A stretch of 64,000 bases of DNA, from assembly GCF_024810105.1 (NCBI RefSeq), contig NZ_JANUDX010000002.1:1-64000 (forward strand), written 5' to 3'. Both the position numbers and the translations under genes were made by a program. Positions 17,735-27,800 of this stretch are shown here, piece by piece. This stretch comes from Stenotrophomonas sp. BIGb0135. Its GTDB lineage: Bacteria; Pseudomonadota; Gammaproteobacteria; Xanthomonadales; Xanthomonadaceae. Each line of letters starts with the position of its first letter. Within the stretch, counting starts at the first letter, position 1. Under the pieces are notes generated by a model that had not been told where the DNA came from, did not search any database, and worked only from the letters and a program-made list of their open reading frames with translations.

Positions 17735-18867
17735 GCGACGGCTCCGGTCTGCGCGGCACGCTCGATCTCGGATACGCGCGCCTCGGTGCTGCCGCGCTTG
17801 ACCCACAGGTACAGGCCGCTGACCAGGACGGCGATGGTGAGCAGGTCGAGCAGTGCCCACAGGATCTTCAGCGGCAGCGCGCCGTAGTCGCCGAAATGCA
17901 GCGGCTGGCTGAGCAGCAGCACGCTCATGTAGAGCGGCAACTGCGGTTGCGCGGTGAGCGCGCCGGTCTGCGCGTCGATCAGCACCGGGCGATACAGGCG
18001 CTCGGTCAGCGCGGTAGTGCCCTGCATGAACACGCCATAGTGATGGTCGCCGCTGTAGCCGGTCCCCGGGAAGCTGACAAAGGCCGGGCGCATGCCCGGT
18101 TCGGCGGCTCGCGCGGTCTCCACCGCGGCCTGCAGCGACGCCAGCGTGGTGGGCCGCGGCTGGCCGGCGTAGCGGGCGGCGAACTCGCCCAGCTGCTGAC
18201 CCTGCCACGCCTGTTCGAGCGGTTTGGCGATGGTGTTGATGGCGCCGGTGATGCCCACCACCAGCGCCCAGCCGAGGGTGACCACGCCGAGCACGTTGTG
18301 CAGGTCCAGCCATGCCAGCCGGCGGCTGCGCCCGGTGCGCAGCGTCCCGAACGGCTGCTTGCGCATGAAGGGGCCGTACAGCACCAGCCCGGAGATGATC
18401 GCCACGGCGAACAGCAGCCCCATCGCGCCCATGAACAGCATGCCGGGCAGCCCCAGGAACAGGTCGGTGTGCAGTCGGTACAGGAAGTACATCACCCCTT
18501 CGTTGAACTGCGCGGCCGGCACGACCTCACCGGTGATCGCATGCAGCAGCGCGGTCTGCATCTGCGGCGGCGGGGTGTCGGCGCGTGCGCCGGTATTGAC
18601 GTATACCGTGGGCGCATCCGGGTCCCAGCCGACGAACAGCGGCACGTTGCCGGGGTACTGCGCCACGGCGGTGCGGACCTGCGCGTCGAGGTCGCGCGGT
18701 GGTGCATCGCTGGCCGCTGCATCCACGTGCGGTTCGGCCAGGTGGGCGATCTCTTCGCCGAACACCAGCGGCAGCCCGGTCAGGCACAACAGCAGCAGGA
18801 ACAGGGTGCAGACCAGGCTGGTCCACTTGTGGACGAGGAACCAGGTTTTGAGGGTGGCACGTTGCAT
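17731..18867 (-). CDS. PepSY-associated membrane protein
   Basis: A 378-residue inner-membrane protein of the PepSY_TM family. It has an N-terminal helix with the conserved HKWTSLVCTLFLLLLCLTG pattern (residues about 13-32), a periplasmic PepSY region with repeats of the type AVAQYPGNVPLFVGWD, a middle helix pair with HTDLFLG and LHNVLG, and a last helix near the C-terminus. Conserved histidines in the membrane suggest haem binding; homologues are linked with ferric-siderophore reduction. I chose ATG 18867; the frame is open 34 codons further. A small membrane protein follows with a 4-nt overlap. Confidence 0.85.
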   Translation of the reverse strand: MQRATLKTWFLVHKWTSLVCTLFLLLLCLTGLPLVFGEEIAHLAEPHVDAAASDAPPRDLDAQVRTAVAQYPGNVPLFVGWDPDAPTVYVNTGARADTPPPQMQTALLHAITGEVVPAAQFNEGVMYFLYRLHTDLFLGLPGMLFMGAMGLLFAVAIISGLVLYGPFMRKQPFGTLRTGRSRRLAWLDLHNVLGVVTLGWALVVGITGAINTIAKPLEQAWQGQQLGEFAARYAGQPRPTTLASLQAAVETARAAEPGMRPAFVSFPGTGYSGDHHYGVFMQGTTALTERLYRPVLIDAQTGALTAQPQLPLYMSVLLLSQPLHFGDYGALPLKILWALLDLLTIAVLVSGLYLWVKRGSTEARVSEIERAAQTGAVA

Positions 18868-18925
18868 GGGGCTGGCGCAGGGCTGGCGGGGATGCGGGCG
18901 ATGGTACGTGATGCGGCCGGAGCGG

Positions 18926-19849
18926 TCAGCGGCGGCTGCGGCGCTGCGCTGGCGCGGCAGGGGCGGCAAACAGCTGCTCGGCCATGAAATCGATGAATAC
19001 CCGCAACCGTGCGTTTGGCTGGCGGTTGCCCGGCCACAGCAGCGAGAACTGGCCCGGCTGGCGTGGTTGGTCGGGCAGCAGTTCCTGCAGGCGACCGTCG
19101 GCCAGTGCTTCGGCGGCGAGGAAGTCGGGCATCCATGCCACGCCCATGCCGCCGATCGCCGCGGCCAGCAGTGCCTCCATGTTGTTGCAGGTCATCACCG
19201 TGTCCAACGCGGCGCCGGCGTCGCCGTCATGCCCGGGCAGCGACCAGGCCTGCAGCTTGCCGGTGGTGGGAAAACGGAAGCGCACCGCAGGTTGGGTGGC
19301 CAGCTGCGCCAGCGTGGCCGGTCGACCGTGCGCATGCAGATGCACGGGCGCTGCGCACAGCACGAAGTGGAACGGGCCGAGCCGGCGTGCCATCAGGCTG
19401 GAGTCGGCCAGCTCGCCGCTGCGGATCACCACGTCCAGCCCTTCGCTGACCACGTCGACCAGCCGGTCGTTGAAATCCAGCTCCAGTTGCACGCCGGGGT
19501 AGCGTTGCCGGAACAGCGGCAGCAGTGGCAGCAGGAAGCGGTAGCCGATGGTCGGCAGGCCCACCCGCAGCAAGCCGCTGGGCGACTGTTGGCGCTGGCT
19601 GAGGTCGGCGCGTGCTTCGGACAGTTCGTCCAGCGCGCGCTTGCACCGCTGCAGCAGCACTTCGCCCTCGTCGGTCAAGCGCACGCGCCGGGTGGTGCGC
19701 TGGAACAGGCGCACGCCCAGGTCCTGTTCGAGCCGGGCCACGCGCTTGCCAACGGTGGAGGGCGACAGGCCCAGGCTGCGGGCGGCACCTACGAAGCTGG
19801 CGGCCTCGGCGGTACGGACGAAGGCGAGCAGGGCGGTAATCGAGTCCAT
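18926..19849 (-). CDS. LysR-type transcriptional regulator (divergent to MFS pump)
   Basis: A 307-residue regulator: N-terminal helix-turn-helix (residues 1-60; FVGAARSLGLSPSTVGKRVARLE) and an inducer-binding domain with LRVGLPTIGYRFLLPLL. It resembles the CrgA/DsdC-like branch that often sits opposite exporters or oxidoreductases. It is transcribed away from an MFS pump gene 106 bp away, and a perfect 8-7-8 inverted repeat lies 10 nt upstream of its start codon, the expected place for self-control and control of the pump. Confidence 0.88.
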   Translation of the reverse strand: MDSITALLAFVRTAEAASFVGAARSLGLSPSTVGKRVARLEQDLGVRLFQRTTRRVRLTDEGEVLLQRCKRALDELSEARADLSQRQQSPSGLLRVGLPTIGYRFLLPLLPLFRQRYPGVQLELDFNDRLVDVVSEGLDVVIRSGELADSSLMARRLGPFHFVLCAAPVHLHAHGRPATLAQLATQPAVRFRFPTTGKLQAWSLPGHDGDAGAALDTVMTCNNMEALLAAAIGGMGVAWMPDFLAAEALADGRLQELLPDQPRQPGQFSLLWPGNRQPNARLRVFIDFMAEQLFAAPAAPAQRRSRR

Positions 19850-19858
19850 GCCGGGATC

Positions 19859-19881
19859 ATTACGGAAGAAGTGTCCGTAAT
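19859..19881. promoter_or_regulatory. operator-like inverted repeat in LysR/MFS intergenic region
   Basis: ATTACGGA and TCCGTAAT are perfect inverted 8-mers 7 bp apart (LysR sites are typically about 15 bp dyads with a T-N11-A core, as here). It lies between the divergent LysR gene (start 19849) and MFS gene (start 19956). Confidence 0.6.
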
Positions 19882-19955
19882 CAAACGCATCTGGCGCGGT
19901 TTATCGCAGATAGCCGCGCCTCTATCGTCAATGCTCGACTTCGTTGGACGATCCC

Positions 19956-21479
19956 ATGTGCCTGTTTACCCTTGAGCCGTCCCGGCGCGATCCGCGTTGG
20001 GGCGTGCTGGCCGTCTGCCTGGCGGCGCTGGCCCTGCCGCTTTCTTTTTCCGCCGGTGCGGTGGCGGTGCCGGCATTGGGCGACCGCTTCCAGGGGTCAC
20101 CCGCTGCGCTGGCGTGGGTGACCAATGCCTTCCTGCTCAGCTTTGGCAGCCTGCTGCTGGCCGCCGGTGGCCTGGCGGACCGGCTCGGGCGTCGTCGCCT
20201 GTTTCTGTGCGGCAGCGGTGGTTTCGTACTGGCCACGCTGGCGGTGTGCCTGGCGGTGGATCTGCGCGGGCTGGATCTTGCGCGTGGCGCGCAGGGCGTG
20301 GCGGCCGCCGCTGCGCTGTCGTCCGGCGGCGCGGCACTGGCGCAGCGCTTCGCTGGGCATGCGCGGACGCGGGTGTTTGCGCTGATGGGCACGATGTTTG
20401 GTGTCGGCCTGGCATTGGGGCCGCTGCTGGCCGGGATGCTGCTGCAGGCGCTGGGCTGGCGCAGCGTGTTCGCCTCGGGCGGGGTGCTCGCGTTGGCGGC
20501 GTGGGCGCTGGCATGGCGCCATCTGGACGAGAGCCGGGGCGAGTACGTGCGCCTGGATGTGGCCGGCATGATCAGTTTCAGCCTGATGCTGGCGGCGCTG
20601 ACCGTGGCCCTGTTGTTGCTGGGCGAACATGGGCTGCGCTCGCCAGCCGTGGTGGGCGCGTTGCTGGCCACGGCGGTGCTGCTGGTCCTGTTCGTGCGGA
20701 TCGAGCGCCGCCAGCGGCAACCGCTGCTGGACCTGTCGTTGTTCGCGCAACGCGGCTTCCTCGGCGTGCAGTTGCTGCCGGTGGCGACCTGCCTCGGTTA
20801 CGTGGTGCTGCTGGTGGTAGTGCCGCTGCACCTGCTGGGCGTGCAGGCGCAGTCGCCGCTGCAGGTGGGCCTGCAGATGCTGGCGTTGTCCGCGCCGATG
20901 CTGGTGTTGCCCATGCTGGCGGCGGGATGGGCGCGACGCCTGGGTGCGGCACGGCTGTGTACGCTGGGTCTGGCGGTGTGCGCGGTGGGCCTGTATCTGT
21001 TGTCGCAACGCGCCCTGGATGTGGCCCCCACGCAGTGGTGGCCGGCACTGCTGCTGATCGGCGCCGGCACCGCGCTGCCATGGGGCTTGATGGACGGGTT
21101 GTCGGTGAGCGTGGTGCCGGTACAGCGCGCTGGCATGGCCGCCGGCATTTTCGGCACGGTGCGGGTGGCGGGCGAGGGGATCGCGTTGGCAGCGGTGACG
21201 GCATTGCTGGCGACGCTCGTCGCACAGCGGTTGGCGCCGGGCAGTAGTGCGTCGCCGGCGACGCTGGGCAAGGCCGGTGCCTACCTGGCCACCGGCTCGC
21301 TGGCGCAGGCCTCGGTGCTGCTGCCGGGATTGCCGGTGGAGGTATTGCAGCAGGCCAGTCGCGACGCGCTGGTCTGGCTGCTGCGGGGCTTGGCCGCGCT
21401 CACCGCCGGCAGTGCGTTGCTGATCCACGCGTTGCTGGGCCGGCAGCGGATGCCTGCGGCGGCGACACCCGATGAATGA
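19956..21479 (+). CDS. MFS drug transporter, DHA2 (14-helix) type
   Basis: A 507-residue proton-driven exporter of the EmrB/QacA group. The motif LADRLGRRRLFLCG between helices 2 and 3 and GTMFGVGLALGPLLAGMLLQALGWRSVF (motif C region) identify it. About 14 hydrophobic segments fit the DHA2 class. ATG 19956 is preferred over the TTG at 19944. It is divergent from a LysR gene and shares an operator-like dyad with it. No membrane-fusion partner is encoded next to it. It ends 3 nt before the convergent sensor kinase. Confidence 0.88.
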   Translation: MCLFTLEPSRRDPRWGVLAVCLAALALPLSFSAGAVAVPALGDRFQGSPAALAWVTNAFLLSFGSLLLAAGGLADRLGRRRLFLCGSGGFVLATLAVCLAVDLRGLDLARGAQGVAAAAALSSGGAALAQRFAGHARTRVFALMGTMFGVGLALGPLLAGMLLQALGWRSVFASGGVLALAAWALAWRHLDESRGEYVRLDVAGMISFSLMLAALTVALLLLGEHGLRSPAVVGALLATAVLLVLFVRIERRQRQPLLDLSLFAQRGFLGVQLLPVATCLGYVVLLVVVPLHLLGVQAQSPLQVGLQMLALSAPMLVLPMLAAGWARRLGAARLCTLGLAVCAVGLYLLSQRALDVAPTQWWPALLLIGAGTALPWGLMDGLSVSVVPVQRAGMAAGIFGTVRVAGEGIALAAVTALLATLVAQRLAPGSSASPATLGKAGAYLATGSLAQASVLLPGLPVEVLQQASRDALVWLLRGLAALTAGSALLIHALLGRQRMPAAATPDE

Positions 21480-21482
21480 TGG

Positions 21483-22853
21483 TCAAGCCAGCGTGTCGGC
21501 GAGGCAACGAAGGCTCAGCCACGCGCCGCCGTCGGGCGCATCGCCGGTGCGCAGGCCGAAGCCGTGCAGGCCGGCGATGGCGGCGACGATCGACAGGCCC
21601 AAGCCGAACCCGTCGCCCGGTCCGGTCTCGTCGGTGCCACGGAAGAAGCGCTGGTAGACCAGGGCGCGGTCCTGCGGCGCAATGCCGGGGCCATCGTCGA
21701 TGACATCGATGCGGGTAGCGCCCGCGTCCTCCACCGCGCGCAACAGGATGCGGCCGTGCTCGGGGGTGAAGCGCAGCGCGTTGGACAGCAGGTTGGCCAG
21801 GGCCTCGAACAGTAGTTCGCGGTCGCCGCTGACCGGCGGCAGGGGCGCGGCGATCTGCAGGTCCAGCACCTGCTGTTTTTCCTCGGCCAGTGGCAGGTAG
21901 AACTGGTGCAGTTCCTGCAGCAGGTCGGCCACGTCCACCTCGACGAAGGCCGAACGGCGCTGATGGCTTTCCAGTTCGGACACGCGCAGCAACGCGGTGA
22001 AGCGCGCCATCAGCAGATCGGCCTCGAGCAGCGCCTTGTCGATCTGATCGGCGTGCGGATCGTGTTCGCCAAGGGCGACGCGGGTCCGGTAGAGATGTGC
22101 GCGCAGCCGGGTGAGCGGGGTGCGCAGGTCGTGGGCGATGCTGTCGCACACGCCTTTGACCTCGGTCATCAACTGCTCGATGCGTTCGAGCATGGCGTTG
22201 ACGATGCTGGAGAGCCGGTCGATCTCGTCCGGGCGCCCCGATACCGGCAAACGCTGGGCCAGGTCGCCGGCGATGATCCGTTTGGTCGCCGCCTCGATCT
22301 GCTGGATGCGTTTCAGCGGCCGGCGCCGCAGAAGGTGCCAGCCGGCCAGGCCGGGGATCACGCTGAGCCACACGCCCCACAGCAGCGCGTCGAGGATGAT
22401 GCTGTTGATCGCGCTCAGCTTGCCGCTCTGGCGGACGAACACCAGCAGCCGGCCATCGTGGGTTTCCACCCCGAGCGCGCGGCCGGGCTCCTCGCGCGGG
22501 CCCGCGACGAGCGTCCAGGCGTCCACCGGATGCGAGCGGCCGTCGATGCGCAGTTCTTCGGGGATGGCCAGCAACGGGCCGGCCAGATGCTGGCCGCCGG
22601 TACTGAAGATGCCGTACGCGTAGGCACCGTGGATGTCGTAGCGCAGGCTGTCACGCAGCGCATCGTCCAGGGCCTGGCCTTCGAATTTCTCGAACAGGTG
22701 CGCGCGCTGCAGCAGGCCCGATTCGGACAGGTCGTTGAGGTAGTCCGACACCCGCCAGTACATCACGCCGAGCAGCACGCTGGACCAGGCCACGAACAGC
22801 ACGCAGTACAGCCCGAGCAGCCGGCTGCTGGAAGAGCGCCACTGGTCAGACAT
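21483..22853 (-). CDS. two-component sensor histidine kinase
   Basis: A 456-residue inner-membrane kinase. Two helices (about residues 12-32 and 158-180) frame a periplasmic sensing region. A HAMP linker follows, then the H-box SIAHDLRTPLTRLRAHL, N-box NLLSNALRFTPEHG, G1 DVIDDGPGIAP and G2 GFGLGLSIVAAI. Its start overlaps the response regulator stop by 8 nt, so it is translated after it. Together they sit opposite an RND pump. In Stenotrophomonas maltophilia the smeSyRy-smeYZ locus has this same layout; orthology is plausible but unproven. Confidence 0.92.
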   Translation of the reverse strand: MSDQWRSSSSRLLGLYCVLFVAWSSVLLGVMYWRVSDYLNDLSESGLLQRAHLFEKFEGQALDDALRDSLRYDIHGAYAYGIFSTGGQHLAGPLLAIPEELRIDGRSHPVDAWTLVAGPREEPGRALGVETHDGRLLVFVRQSGKLSAINSIILDALLWGVWLSVIPGLAGWHLLRRRPLKRIQQIEAATKRIIAGDLAQRLPVSGRPDEIDRLSSIVNAMLERIEQLMTEVKGVCDSIAHDLRTPLTRLRAHLYRTRVALGEHDPHADQIDKALLEADLLMARFTALLRVSELESHQRRSAFVEVDVADLLQELHQFYLPLAEEKQQVLDLQIAAPLPPVSGDRELLFEALANLLSNALRFTPEHGRILLRAVEDAGATRIDVIDDGPGIAPQDRALVYQRFFRGTDETGPGDGFGLGLSIVAAIAGLHGFGLRTGDAPDGGAWLSLRCLADTLA

Positions 22854-23529
22854 GCGCGTCGAGGACATAGCCGGTGCCGCGCAGGGTGCGGATCGGTTGC
22901 GGCCGGCCGGGCTGGTCGATGCGCTTGCGCAGCCGCCCGATATGCACGTCGATGAGATTGGTGCCGGGGTCGAAGTGGTAGCCCCACACTTCCTGGAACA
23001 ACATGCTGCGGGTGACTACCTGGCCGGCGTTGCGGACCAGGAATTCCAGCAGTTTGAATTCGGTGGGCAGCAGCGTGATCGCCTCATCGCCGCGGCGCAC
23101 CGAGCGGGTCATCAGGTCCAGCTCCAGGTCGCCGGCCCGCAGCACGCTCTCGACCACGCCGGCCTGGCCGTGGCGGCGGATCAGGACTTCCACGCGGGCG
23201 GACATCTCATCGGAGGCGAACGGTTTGGTCAGGTAGTCATCGCCGCCGGCGCGCAGGCCGCGCACGCGTTCATCCACGTCCGACAGCGCGCTGATCATCA
23301 GCACCGGCGTGGTGATGCCTTCGCGACGCAAGGTGGTGACCAGGGCGAGGCCGTCGAGGCCGGGCAACATGCGGTCCAACGTGATGACCGCGTAGTCGCC
23401 CGCGCGCGCCAGGGCCAGCCCGGTGCCGCCGTCCGCGGCCAGGTCCACCTCGAAGCCGTGGCTGCGCAGTTCGGTGGCGATTTCCTCCGCGGTGACGAGG
23501 TCGTCCTCGATGGTGAGTACGCGCGGCAT
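22846..23529 (-). CDS. OmpR-family response regulator
   Basis: A 227-residue regulator with a receiver domain (acidic pocket in TIEDD, phospho-accepting Asp in ITLDRMLPG, switch Ser in ISALSD and Lys in LTKPF) and a C-terminal winged helix (residues about 130-225; LLPTEFKLLEFLVRNAGQVVTRSMLFQEVWG). It pairs with the downstream kinase and is divergent from the RND pump genes across a 152-bp gap containing a small dyad. Probable role: control of that pump. Confidence 0.93.
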   Translation of the reverse strand: MPRVLTIEDDLVTAEEIATELRSHGFEVDLAADGGTGLALARAGDYAVITLDRMLPGLDGLALVTTLRREGITTPVLMISALSDVDERVRGLRAGGDDYLTKPFASDEMSARVEVLIRRHGQAGVVESVLRAGDLELDLMTRSVRRGDEAITLLPTEFKLLEFLVRNAGQVVTRSMLFQEVWGYHFDPGTNLIDVHIGRLRKRIDQPGRPQPIRTLRGTGYVLDAHV

Positions 23530-23586
23530 GGGCCATCTTGAATACTGGGACCTGCGCATCCTCGCAACAGCGGCCGGGCAGCGCAA

Positions 23587-23602
23587 ATGAAAAATGTTTC
23601 AT
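23587..23602. promoter_or_regulatory. dyad in regulator/RND pump intergenic region
   Basis: ATGAAA and TTTCAT form a 6-4-6 inverted repeat midway between the response regulator start (23529) and the pump gene start (23682). A TATATT at 23636-23641 is a possible -10 for the pump. It could be a site for the regulator, although OmpR-type sites are more often direct repeats. Confidence 0.35.
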
Positions 23603-23681
23603 GCGTTTTTCGCAGGTTCCACGCGTCGCGTCTCCTATATTCAGGCCCCAGCGCTCCCCCACGCCTGGAACCCCGCACCCG

Positions 23682-24863
23682 ATGATCCGCCCGATTCGCC
23701 CTGCCCGCGCCCGTCCCCGGCGGCTGCCCCGATCCTGCCGCGCGGCATTGCTGGTGGTCGCCGTGGCCAGCCTGCTGGCCGGCTGCGGCAAGGACGCCCC
23801 CAAGGCCGCGCCCGCCGCGCCGGAGGTGGGGGTGTTGACCCTGCAGACCCAGCCGCTGGCGCTGGACCAGGAATTGCCGGGGCGCAGCATCGCCTCGCAG
23901 GAATCGGACGTGCGCCCGCAGGTGGATGGGGTGCTGGTGGCGCGCCTGTTCGAGCAGGGCCAGATGGTGCAGGCCGGGCAGCCGCTGTTCCAGATCGAGC
24001 CGGCGCTGTACCAGGCCGCCCTGAACGAGGCGCAGGCGAACCTGAAGACGGCCGAGGCCAGCGCGGTGGCCGCGCGCCTGCGCGCGCAGCGCCTGCAGGC
24101 ACTGGGCAAGGACCAGTTGGCCGCACGCCAGGACGTGGACGATGCGGTGGCCAATGGCCAGCAGGCCGCCGCCGCGGTGCAGGCGGCGCAGGCCGCCCGC
24201 GATACCGCGCGCACCCGGCTCGGCTTTGCCACGGTGACCGCGCCGATCGCCGGCCGCATCGGCCGCGCGCTGTTCACGCCGGGCGCGCTGGTTACCTCCG
24301 GCCAGGCCGAGCCGCTGGCGCGGATCCAGCAGGTGGATCCGATGAACGTGGATATCACCCAGTCCAGCAACGAGTACCTGGCGCTGCGCCGGGCGATCGC
24401 CGCGGGCGGCGTGCAGGCCAGCACCGCACCGGTGCGGCTGCAATTGTCCGACGGCACCGACTACGCGCTGCCCGGCACGCTGGAGTTCGCGGATATCGAC
24501 GTGCAGCAGGACACCGGCAGCATCACCTTGCGCGCGCAGTTCCCGAACCCGGACGGGCAACTGCTGCCCGGCATGTACGTGCGCGCCCAGGTCGGGCAGG
24601 GCACCCGCCAGCAGGCACTGCTGGTGCCGCAGGTGGCGGTGGACCGCAGCCCCAAGGGCGAGGCCCAGGCCTGGGTGGTGGACAAGGACGGCAAGGCGCG
24701 GCAACGCACGTTCAGCACCGCGCGCGCGGTGGGCAACCAGTGGCTGGTGCTGGACGGCCTCAGCGCCGGCGAGCGGCTGGTGGTGGCCGGCAGGCAGGGG
24801 CTGGCCGATGGCATGCCGGTGCGGGTGAAGCCGGCGGCCGCGGCCGTCGCCGGCAAGGACTGA
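23682..24863 (+). CDS. RND efflux periplasmic adaptor lipoprotein
   Basis: A 393-residue membrane fusion protein of the AcrA/MexA family. The lipoprotein signal peptide ends in LLAGC at about residue 34-38. The barrel-sandwich and alpha-hairpin regions follow (QESDVRPQVDGVLVARLFEQGQMVQAGQPLFQIEP; GFATVTAPIAGRIGRA). The ATG at 23682 starts a proper basic n-region. It is 4 nt from the pump gene. An adaptor in this arrangement with a divergent two-component system matches SmeY of S. maltophilia; symbol withheld because identity cannot be checked here. Confidence 0.92.
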   Translation: MIRPIRPARARPRRLPRSCRAALLVVAVASLLAGCGKDAPKAAPAAPEVGVLTLQTQPLALDQELPGRSIASQESDVRPQVDGVLVARLFEQGQMVQAGQPLFQIEPALYQAALNEAQANLKTAEASAVAARLRAQRLQALGKDQLAARQDVDDAVANGQQAAAAVQAAQAARDTARTRLGFATVTAPIAGRIGRALFTPGALVTSGQAEPLARIQQVDPMNVDITQSSNEYLALRRAIAAGGVQASTAPVRLQLSDGTDYALPGTLEFADIDVQQDTGSITLRAQFPNPDGQLLPGMYVRAQVGQGTRQQALLVPQVAVDRSPKGEAQAWVVDKDGKARQRTFSTARAVGNQWLVLDGLSAGERLVVAGRQGLADGMPVRVKPAAAAVAGKD

Positions 24864-24867
24864 ATAC

Positions 24868-27800
24868 ATGCTGCCGCGCTTTTTCATCCACCGCCCGGTG
24901 TTCGCCTGGGTCCTGGCGATCTGCATCATGGCGCTCGGCGCGATCGCGGTGACCCAGCTGCCGGTCGAGCAGTACCCGGACATCGCCCCGCCGCAGGTCA
25001 ACATCACCGCCAACTACACCGGCGCGTCGGCGCAGACGGTGGAGGACAGCGTTACCCAGGTGATCGAACAGCAGATCAAGGGCATCGACCACCTGCTGTA
25101 TTTCTCCTCGACCAGTTCTTCCTCGGGCCAGTCGCGCATTACCGTCACCTTCGACCAGCGCGCCAACCCGGACATCGCCCAGGTGCAGGTGCAGAACAGC
25201 GTGAACCAGGCGATCAACCGCCTGCCGCAGGAAGTGCAGCAGCAGGGCGTCACCGTGGCCAAGTCGCAGGGCGACGCGCTGATGGTGGTGTCGCTGTATG
25301 ACACCAGCCGGCGCATGGAACGGGTGGACGTGTCCGATTTCCTGGTCAGCAACGTGCAGGACCCGATCAGCCGCATTCCCGGCGTGGGCGAGATCAACGT
25401 GTTCGGCGCGCAGTATGCGATGCGTATCTGGCTGGACCCGCACAAGCTGCGTGCCTTCGACCTGATGCCCTCGGATGTGCGCAGTGCCATCGAAGCGCAG
25501 AACACCCAGGTCACCGCCGGGGAGTTGGGGGCGCTGCCGGCCGCGCCCACCCAGAGCCTCAATGCCACGGTGACCGCGCAATCGCGGTTGCAGACCCCCG
25601 AACAGTTCCGCGCGATCATCCTGCGCACGCTGCCCAATGGCGCGGCGGTACACCTGTCCGACGTGGCGAGGGTGGAGATCGGTGCGGAGAACTACCAGAC
25701 CAGCAGCTATCTCAACGGCTACCCGGCGGCGGGCTTCTCGGTGACCCTGGCCTCCGGCGCCAACGCACTGGACACCGCCGATGCGGTGCGCGCGGCGATC
25801 GAGAAGCTGCGTCCTGGTTTCCCGCCCGGCGTGCAGGTGGCCTATCCGCGCGACAGCACGCCGTTCGTGCGGGTCTCCATCGAGGGCGTGATCCACACGC
25901 TCATCGAGGCGATCGTGCTGGTGGTGATCGTGATGTTCCTGTTCCTGCAGAACGTGCGCGCCACGCTGATCCCGGCCATCACCGTGCCGGTGGTGCTGCT
26001 GGGCACGTTCGGCGTGCTGGCGGTGGCCGGCTTCACCATCAACACGCTCACCCTGTTTGCGATGGTGCTGGCGATCGGCCTGCTGGTGGACGATGCGATC
26101 GTGGTGGTGGAGAACGTGGAGCGCATCATCCACGAAGAACACCTGCCGCCGCGCGAGGCCACCGAAAAATCGATGGGCGAGATCACCGGCGCGCTGGTCG
26201 GCATCACCGTGGTGCTGGGCGCGGTGTTCCTGCCGATGGCGTTGTTCGGGGGCTCCACCGGCATCATCTACCGCCAGTTCTCGATCACCATCGCCTCGGC
26301 CATGGCGCTGTCGGCGCTGGTCGCGCTGACCCTGACCCCGGCGCTGTGCGCCACGCTGCTCAAGCCGTCCTCGGCGCAGAAGCCGCCGGGGCGCTTCTTC
26401 GCCGGGTTCAACCGTGGCGTGGAACGCAGCCAGGAAGGCTACCAGCGGCGGCTCGGCGGCGTGGTGGCCGCACCGAAACGCTGGATGGCGTTCTACCTGC
26501 TGGTGATCGTGGGCATGGTGGCGCTGTATGCGCGCATGCCCACCGGCTTCCTGCCGGTGGAGGACCAGGGCCAGGTGATGTTCCAGTTTTCCACCCCGGA
26601 AGGCACGCCGATGGCGCGCACCGAAGCGCTGGGCGCGGCGATCAGCCAGTACTTCATGGACAACGAAAAACAGAACCTGGACGTGGTGTTCGTGGTGGTG
26701 GGCCGCAACAACGCCGGCACCGGCCAGAACGCCGGCCAGGGCTTCCTCGCACTCAAACCATGGGGCGAACGCGACGGCGACAACACCGCCGCGGCGATCA
26801 TCGCGCGCGCCAACGCGCACTTCCGTGGCCTGGCCGATGCCAAGGTCAACGTGCTGGCACCACCGGCGGTGCGTGGGCTGGGCCAGTCCAGCGGCTTCGA
26901 GCTGTGGCTGCAGGATGCCAGCGCCGCCGGGCGCGGCGCGCTGCAGGCCGCCCAGCAGCGGGTGGTGCAGGCGGCCAACCAGGACGACGGGCTGAGTTCG
27001 GTGCGCTTGAACGGACTCGGCGACAAGGCCGAACTGCACCTGGACATCGACCACGCCCAGGCCAGTGCGCTGGGGCTGGCGCAGGGCGACATCAACGCCA
27101 CGCTGGCCGCGGCCTGGGGCGGCACCTACGTCAACGACTTCCTCGACCGCGGCCGGGTCAAGCGTGTGTACCTGCAGGGTGACCAGCCCTACCGCAGCGT
27201 GCCCGATGACATCGGCCAGTGGTACGTGCGTGGCAGCAATGGACAGATGGCGTCCTTCGCCAGTTTCGCCAGCAGCCACTGGGCGCGTGGGCCGCAGTTG
27301 CAGCAGCGCTTCAACGGGCTGCCGGCGATGGAGATCCAGGGCAGCGCCGCCGAAGGGCGCAGTTCCGGCGAGGCGATGCAGCGCATGCAGGCGCTGATCG
27401 CCGACCAACCCGGGTTCGAGCTGCAGTGGAGCGGGCTGTCCTACCAGGAGCAGCTATCCAGCAACCAGACGCTGTGGCTGTACGCGGCGTCCATCGCCTT
27501 CATCTTCCTGTGCCTGGCCGCGCTCTACGAGAGCTGGACGGTGCCGGTGGCGGTACTGCTGGTGATTCCACTGGGCGTGATCGGCACCGTGCTGGCGACC
27601 ACCGCGGCCGGTTTCGTCAACGACATCTATTTCCAGGTGGGCCTGTTGACCACGATCGGGCTGTCGGCGAAGAACGCGATCCTTATCGTGGAGTTCGCCG
27701 AGGCCCGCTACCGTGCCGGCAGCAGCGCGGTGGAGGCGGCACTGCAGGGCGCTCGGCTGCGCCTGCGTCCGATCGTGATGACCTCGTTGGCGTTCATCGC

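Noticed and set aside
24760..27408. 882-residue reverse-strand frame opposite the RND pump
   Set aside because: High-GC codon bias on the forward strand creates an open antisense frame; the composition (His/Arg/Gln-rich) is not protein-like and the sense gene is certain.
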